In this document: positions 57,909 through 64,000 of the stretch, piece after piece | How the letters are laid out: each line of letters starts with the position of its first letter | How positions within the stretch are numbered: the first letter of the stretch is position 1 | Source of the DNA: Berberis thunbergii | Lineage: Eukaryota; Streptophyta; Magnoliopsida; Ranunculales; Berberidaceae | Length of the DNA stretch: 64,000 nucleotides | Direction of reading: 5' to 3' | NCBI GenBank assembly: GCA_003290165.1 | Contig: QNQO01001817.1 | Span: forward strand, 1-64,000 | Program-made: the position numbers and the translations under genes | Notes under the pieces: generated by a model | Database searches by the model: none | Seen by the model: only the letters and a program-made list of their open reading frames with translations | Told to the model about the DNA's origin: nothing

Positions 57909-60900
57909 TCAGTTTAATTTGCAAACTCCAAGTAGGTCACGTAGCTTCAGAAATGACTCTAATTTCAAGGGCTTGGTAAACATATCTGCAATCTGTTCTT
58001 CAGTTCTACAATGAATAAGACTAATCTTTTCATCTTTAGTGAGATCACGTAAGAAGTGATATTTCACATCTATGTGCTTACTTCTCCCATGCAAAACTGG
58101 ATTTTTGGAAAGTTTAATTGCTGATGTATTATCACAGTAAATGGTCGTAGGTCCTTCTTGCTTGGAATGAAGTTCATCAAGTATATTCCTCAGCCAAATA
58201 GCTTGACAAGCACATGATGTTGCAGCTACATACTCTGCTTCAGTTGTTGACAAAGTGACAATTGCTTGCTTTTTCGAAGACCACGAAACAGCTCCCGAGC
58301 CAAGCAAGAAAACATATCCAGAAGTGCTCTTCCGATCATCTAAATCTCCAGCATAATCACTGTCAGTGAAGCCAAACAAATCTGACATTTCTCCCTTCTT
58401 GTAGAATAGCCCAAATTCTGAAGTACCTTGCAAGTACCGAAGAATTCTTTTGGCAGCTTGAAGATGCAACTCTTTTGGACACTCCATAAACCTGCTAATG
58501 AGACTTACAGCGTGCATTATATCAGGCCTAGTTGCTGTCAAATACATTAAACTTCCAATGATTTGCTTGTACTGGGTGCTGTCCACCTTTCTTCCTTCAG
58601 GTTCTTTGGTCAGCTTCAAACCCTTCTCCATTGGTGTGCTCACAGGATTGCAATCCTTCATCTTGAACCTGTCTAGAATATCTTGCACATACTTCTTTTG
58701 GGAAATAAATATTCCAGCAGCATATTGGTTCACTTCAATGCCAAGAAAATAATGCATCTTTCCAAGATCAGACATCTCAAATTCAACCATCATGGACTTC
58801 TTGAATTTGTCAAACAGGGCACTATCATTTCCAGTATAAATAAGATCATCTACATATAAGCAGACAATGAGCATTTCTCCCCCATCTCCCATCTTTGTAT
58901 AAAGTGTATGCTCATAGGGACATTTTATAAAACCCTCCTTAGAAAAATAAGCATCAATACGACTATACCAAGCTCTAGGAGCTTGTTTTAAACCATATAA
59001 TGCCTTTTTTAATTTATACACCTTATGTTCATTTCCAAACTTCACATATCCAGGAGGTTGATCAATAAATACCTGTTCTTCCAAGTCTCCATGTAAAAAT
59101 GCCGATTTCACATCCAACTGGAAGATAGGCCATGAGTTTTGTGCTGCCAATGCAATCACCAGTCTGATTGTATCAAGCCTTGCTACAGGAGCAAATACTT
59201 CTTTATAGTCGACACCGAATTCTTGCTTATAGCCTTTAGCTACTAAGTGTGCCTTGTACTTGTCGACGTCGCCATTTTCTTTCAACTTGGTCTTGTACAC
59301 CCACTTGACACCAATTGTCTTGTGCCCTCTTGGAAGATCAGTCAACTCCCAAGTGTTGTTTCGTTCAATGGCTGCAATTTCATCATCCATTGCCTTTTGC
59401 CATTTTGATTCTTTGATAGCCTCTTCGAAAGCTGTAGGATCACAATCGGAAAATAGAGCAAAATGTGTAAGTGGGTCCTCAGATTGGTCAATTCCAGTTA
59501 CCTCATAACCAGTCATCCATGCAGGTCTTCTTCTAACGCGTTGAGGCCGTTCTTCATTTTCTGCTGCTGTTGGCAAGCTTGGAACATCTACTGGACCATC
59601 TGCTGGACCATCTGGTAGATGTTGTTGATCATGCTCTGTCGGCTGCTGCCTCTCCTCTTCGTTAACTCCATCAAGGTTGACAGGTATAAGTTGATTAACA
59701 ACATTGTTGTTCCATGGCCAAATACTTGCTTCATCAAAACTACATCACGACTGATAACAATTTTCTTAGTGATAGGATTGTAAAGCTTATAAGCTTTTGA
59801 TTGATCACTAACACCAAGAAAAATGCATTTTTCTCCCTTGTCATCTAGCTTTTTCCTCTTCTCGTCTGGAATACGGGCATAGGCAATACTACCAAAAATT
59901 CTGAAATGATCTACCGCCGGTCTTCGTCCACTCCATGCTTCCTCCGGTGTCATGTTTTGAACAGCAAGTGTGGGACTTCTATTCAAAATATGAATGCTCC
60001 AGTTGACTGCTTCGGGCCAAAAACTTTTTGGAACGCCACTCCTTGTTAAAAGGCTTCGCACCATGTTCATAATTGTGCGATTTTTCCTCTCGCACACCCC
60101 GTTTTGTTGAGGCGTGTAAGCTGCTGTAAGTTGCCTCTTAATGCCATGGATCTCACAAAAATTTTCAAATTCAAGTGAGTTGTATTCTCCACCACGATCA
60201 GTGCGAAGAACTTTTATTGGATTGCCAACTTCCTTTTCAACAAGCACTTTATAATTTTTAAATGCAGCAAAAGCATCAGATTTCTCCTGCAACAAATACA
60301 CCCATGTTTTTCGGCTAAAATCATCAATGAAGGTGATCAAGTATCGTTTACCTCCATTGGAAGATGGATTTATTGGCCCACAAAGGTCAGAGTGAATCAG
60401 TTCCAATTTCTTCTTTGCTCTCCATGATTTTCCTTGCGGAAATTGATTACGATGTTGTTTGCTAACAACGCATTCTTCACAAACCTGAGATGGATCAGCA
60501 GTAATCTGAGGAAGACCAGTCACCATATGTTTCTGCTGTAGAGTCTTCAATCCGCCAAAATTCAGGTGACCATAGCGAAAATGCCATAGCCATGCCGCAT
60601 CCTTCAGTTTTGCTGAGAAGCATGAATGAGTGGTGTTATGGAGATAAAGTGGGAACATACGATTCGCAGTCATGTTAACTTGAGCAATTAAGCCCAACTT
60701 TGTATCTTGAATTCGACATACTCCATCTTTGATAGAAATCTCGTACCCCTTTTCTTGTAGCTGACCCACACTAAGCAAGTTGGTCTTTAAATTTGGAACA
60801 AAAAGAACATTAGAGATAGTGTGGGTGGAGTTTTCTTTGGTCTGGAGAGTAATCTTTCCTTTTCCCATAACAGAGACAGTGGAGTTGTCACCAAACTTGA

Positions 60901-61087
60901 CAGTGTTGCGAAAAGATTCGTCTAGATCGGAGAACGCCTTCTTATCTCCGCACATGTGATTGCTGCAGCCAGTATCTAAATACCACATGTTTTGTTGAGT
61001 TTCTTCATTCACATAACACACCATCAAAAGAGACACCTCTTCTTCTTTTTCTGCAAAATTAGTTCTTTCTCCATTTTGTCTATTCAA
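57909..61087 (-). pseudogene. Copia-2 pol: protease, integrase, reverse transcriptase, RNase H
   Basis: From 61087 the protease has WYLDTGCSNHMCG (Asp at about 60976). The integrase follows, with zinc finger HFRYGHLN / CEECVVSKQH and the catalytic triad in HSDLCGP, RTDRGGEY and PQQNGVCERKNRT. Near 59745 one T is apparently missing in a TTTT run, and the frame moves to the second block (59576-57909). RT motifs there are KWVYKTKLKENGDVDKYKAH, QLDVKSAFLHGDLEEQVF, YGLKQAPRAWY and LYVDDLIYTGN. RNase H follows with TDSDYAGDLDDRKSTSGY, STTEAEY, YCDNTSAIKLSKNPVLH and KHIDVKYHFLRD, and a stop near the polypurine tract. All domains are complete in length. Confidence 0.93.
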
Positions 61088-61105
61088 ATTAGTTCGACAT
61101 TCTGA

Positions 61106-61994
61106 CTAATAATGGCCATACCTATGACAGCGGTAGCATTCAACATTGGACGTGTCTGCTGACTTTGGTCTATGAGTTGTTGAGTAGTGGCCTCCTCGTC
61201 CTCTTCCTTGAAATTGATTTCCTTGGTGCTGACGGTATAATTGTTGTTTGCTGCCATGATCATTGCTTCCTCTGCCTCTTCCTCTGCATCTGCCTCGTCC
61301 TCTATCTCCTCTTGGTAGCGAGTGATTTTCTGTTGAGGCCTGCAATGCTTGCTCCTTTCTCTTGCTGGTTGATTTTTTTTTCATGAACTAGGAAGGAACT
61401 TTGCAGTTCATCAATTGAAAGTTCCTCAATGTCATGGGCTTCCTCGATAGAGCAGACAACAAAATTGAATTTTGGTGTCATGGATCGAAGAATCTTCTCA
61501 ACGATAGTGACGTCCTCCGTCTTGTCACCGTGAATCCGCATCTTGTTAACGATTGCCATCGTCCGTGAAAAATAATCTGTAACAGACTCTCCTGATTTCA
61601 TCCGTAGCGTTTCGAACTCTGAGCGAAGTGCTTGAAGCTGCTGCCTCTTTGCTCTTGCTGATCCTTGATACTTCTTTTTCATGGAGTCCCAAATATGATT
61701 GGAGGTATCCTTGCAAAGAATGGTTTCCAAGATTGAACGATCAATAGCTTGGAAAAGATAATTCTTCGCCTTGAGATCTTTCAGCCGTTGCCCTTCTAGC
61801 TCTGTTCTTTGTGTATCAGACAATGTTGTGCCAGCTACTGGTTCTCTAATTCCATCAGAGACAACCTGCCAGTACTCCTTGGATCTTAGAAAATTCTCCA
61901 TCAACATGCTCCAATGGTCATAATGACCATCAAAGCGAGGAATCGAAGGTTGAACGAAATTGTCAGTGGCCATGAGAATTGCTAGCTGCTGCAA
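61106..61994 (-). pseudogene. Copia-2 gag, frameshifted and with a stop in the zinc knuckle
   Basis: The first part (61994 down to about 61350) contains the usual copia capsid features: IPRFDGHYDHWSMLMENFLR, SAKQ-like ARAKRQQLQALRSEFETL and LRSMTPKFNFVVCSIEE. Near 61350-61380 the frame changes, and an RG-rich nucleic-acid-binding tail (RGRGRGGHYS) leads to the CCHC knuckle CYRCHRYGHY. There TAG (61106-61108) stands between His and the last Cys. The reading after it stays in frame with the protease. It packages genomic RNA in functional elements. Confidence 0.9.
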
Positions 61995-62062
61995 AAAAAA
62001 ATGAAGCTACTGCTTACTTTGTTTGTACTCTGACTCACTGTCTTCACACTCCTTTCGTAGAG

Positions 62063-62074
62063 GCTCTGATACCA
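62063..62074 (-). other. Copia-2 primer-binding site
   Basis: TGGTATCAGAGC on the minus strand, one base inside the LTR, complementary to initiator tRNA-Met. Confidence 0.9.
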
Positions 62075-62075
62075 G

Positions 62076-62315
62076 TGTTAACAAAAATACAGAGGAAATA
62101 TTGAGAGAAAGAAATGCTAAATTCTCTTCATATCAGACCCAGTTACATCAGACCCCTTAAATACATAAATTCTTATTAACTACCCACACCCATGACTCCT
62201 ATAAGAAAGGACTACTACTACTACCACTTCATCCATGAACTAGAGAAGTGCTCCACTCATTAACAACCACCTACAGAACATAAGACTAAGTAAACATCAA
62301 ACAAAACTGCCAACA
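62076..62315 (-). repeat. Copia-2 5' LTR
   Basis: The same 240 bp, with G for A near 62309 and T for C near 62191 (plus strand). It is followed by the primer-binding site. Confidence 0.95.
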
Positions 62316-62320
62316 AGAAG

Positions 62321-63450
62321 AACATCCCAACACACAATAAGCTATCTCTGAAATCCGTTATTTTTTCAATTTTAATAACATAGAATTCTAAATTTGGAAT
62401 TGGAAAAAATAAACATCCACAATAGGAGACTATACATGGTCAGACCTTCTCAGATTACCAAAAGAGTCTTGCATGCTCTTGCATTAGGTACATGGCAGGA
62501 AAAAAAATTAATTTAAAAATAAAATAATAATAATAATAATAATTACTAAATAAATAAATTCCTCTGCGTCAACTAATTACCATCTGTATGTAGAAGCTGG
62601 ATGAAATCCAACTATAAAATTTGTATTCTTACAAGGCTATTGGGGATGTTATTGGCTTTTAAATTTTAGGCAGTTTGTTTGGTTTGCGGTTTATATAAAT
62701 TAAGATCGGTTTGATTTTCGTTTGGTTTTCTTGATGTTCGATTTGGTTTCAGGTTGCCATTTTTTTATCAAATCGACTAATTTGGTTTGGTTGACAGTTT
62801 CCACCCAAAACCGAACCGAACTATGAACAACTCTACAAAGAATGATAACATGTTGGGAACAACTAAGGTACTAACTCACATTACATGTCCTTGGCGAATC
62901 TGATTCTCTTCCCTCTAGGAAATTCCATTCTAGTCCTTCAAGTCCTATATGCCCATCCTTACAGTTCTCCGCACCATGAAATGATGCAGGAACCGTACAA
63001 ATTCCCAATATGAAAGTTTGTTAAAAGAACATCTGTTCTAGGAACTCCAAGTGTACAAGATCAAACAGGCAGTTCGAAAGGTTCAGCCCCTTAGGCTTTG
63101 AGGTGCAAACTGCCAGTCTGATGATATATCTTTGGAGATTCTGCATTGATATCATACTATAATAAATCCTCTCTGTAGTGATACACCATATAGGAATAAC
63201 CTACATCTAGTCATAAAAACTGTGGTCCCGATTTGGATCAATTATAAACTTATAAATAGGAATAAACTCCACATTATAATAAGCTATAATTTTTGCAAGT
63301 CCCATCTGTAGAAATTTGCTTCCACATTGTGATAATTGTCAATAAGACAAAAATCTTATGTTCAGTGTCACGATAAATATTTATCTAAAAGTTGTCTAGA
63401 ACAATGTTTAATATTGTGATTTAATATTTAATGTTTTTCCCCATCTTTCA
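62321..63450 (+). other. VAP27-like last intron, unit IV
   Basis: Bases 62321-62440 continue the intron from 57643. Bases 62670-62820 repeat the CGGTTT-type segment, 63003-63400 match 10390-10780, and about 350 bp present in units I and III are deleted near 63410. Confidence 0.65.
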
Positions 63451-63579
63451 GGACTTGCTGAGGAGACGGAGGAACCGAGGTGCGGATCCAGGATTCTCCT
63501 TGATATTATATGGTTGGCTTCCTCTTGAACCTAACATTCTCGTCTCTTGAACCTAACATTCTCGTCACGGTCTACGGAG
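63451..63579 (+). pseudogene. VAP27-like tail exon, unit IV, broken
   Basis: It begins like the intact exon (DLLRRRRNRGADPGFSL), then the membrane segment is replaced by ILYGWLPLEPNILVS and a stop. A 22-bp tandem duplication (tcttgaacctaacattctcg) follows. The original stop region is also mutated (ACGGAGTAG). Confidence 0.65.
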
Positions 63580-64000
63580 TAGGTGAACTTTTGTCAACAC
63601 CTGAGGATATGCACAATTCTTGTTCCTTCCATGTAATTCTTGTGCTTCTTGTAATAGAAATTAGTTCAGTCACTTGTTTTGTAAATCAATTATGTTGCAA
63701 AGGTAATTTACATTGGTTCTTTCAAATGCAAAATGGACTTTTGGAAGTTCAATGTGACGCATGTCTAAATTTCAAGATTAGATACATTATTCTTTCTGAC
63801 TCTCAGGGTTCTCTAAAGAGTTATCTGAATTAAAATGAAGTACTTACACAAAAATGATCAGTTGTTATTACGTTTAACAGTAATGAAAAGACAATTGTGA
63901 AGTGCGAAATCAAGTATTTTCCAACGGGTCCTGCTGCAACCGTGTTCCACCATGACCGAATCAGTTCTTGTTCGCGCACTAATAAGTGGAGGCGGTCTGC
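63580..64000 (+). repeat. VAP27-like 3' flank, unit IV, cut by the window end
   Basis: Collinear with 11318-11733. In unit I the NLR stop codon lies about 1.3 kb beyond the corresponding point, so an NLR may lie just outside. Confidence 0.75.

Larger units (their letters stand above)
57644..62315 (-). mobile_element. Copia-2, full-length Ty1/copia retrotransposon, 4672 bp
   Basis: Two 240-bp LTRs (57644-57883 and 62076-62315) differ at only two positions by eye. They are flanked by the 5-bp duplication agaag (57639-57643 and 62316-62320). The unoccupied site survives at about 51611-51617 in the paralogous intron. Gag, protease, integrase, RT and RNase H follow in copia order on the minus strand. 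One stop and two frame changes break the polyprotein, so it is structurally young but probably not autonomous. Confidence 0.97.

Overview
The window looks like plant nuclear DNA from a eudicot. It is AT-rich and intron-bearing, with a CC-NBS-LRR resistance-gene cluster, Ty1/copia and Ty3/gypsy retrotransposons, a TRIM, tRNA-derived SINEs, a hAT-type MITE and a large CACTA-type element. No rRNA gene, true tRNA gene or bacterial-style operon was seen. I cannot name the species.

The backbone is one ancestral unit copied several times and scrambled. In it the 3' end of a VAP27-like gene (MSP-domain, ER membrane contact-site protein, + strand) converges on an RPM1-like NLR gene (- strand). Unit I (about 10.2-16 kb) holds the intact NLR, 13028-15751. 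Unit II (about 19-30 kb) holds a second NLR, 27132-29872, whose LRR end is frameshifted by one missing A. Unit III (51-57 kb) keeps only the last ~54 codons of an NLR (56877-57040). Unit IV (57-64 kb) runs off the window and should lead to another NLR about 1.3 kb further on. VAP27 exons 1, 3, 4, a coiled-coil exon and the TM-tail exon lie scattered at 20.3, 35.6, 23.7, 51.3/57.3 and 11.2/25.5/56.3/63.5 kb. Last exons of a palmitoyl-protein thioesterase occur three times (8.6, 37.0, 41.5 kb).

Mobile DNA overlies this. Copia-2 (57644-62315, - strand) is complete in structure, with 240-bp LTRs and a 5-bp TSD, but its coding region is broken. Copia-1 (52126 to about 56316, + strand) has a 5' LTR and PR-IN-RT but lost gag, the RNase H end and its 3' LTR. 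A 653-bp TRIM (40520-41172) has two LTRs with no difference seen. Relics include a Ty3/gypsy gag (about 4-5 kb), copia gag (5.7-6.2 kb), a LINE zinc-finger tail (6.7-7 kb) and two copia RNase H tails (9.3 and 37.7 kb). A segment at 30172-33643, flanked by imperfect inverted repeats, carries the promoter and first exons of a DUF1336/EDR2-like gene and looks like transposon-mediated gene capture.

The most remarkable object is the 5.4-kb CACTA-type element at 45606-51024. It has 13-bp TIRs, a 3-bp TSD and a paralogous empty site at about 57045. No transposase was seen. It is filled with about 55 TTAGCTACGG/CCGTCGCTAA hairpin modules, about 20 of them in a 120-bp-period array, plus a 1.2-kb GATCTTCTTT array and a tRNA-like segment. 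It also holds what reads as a captured histone H2B promoter and N-terminal coding fragment, including an exact 18-bp plant histone type I element, CCAAT and TATA boxes.
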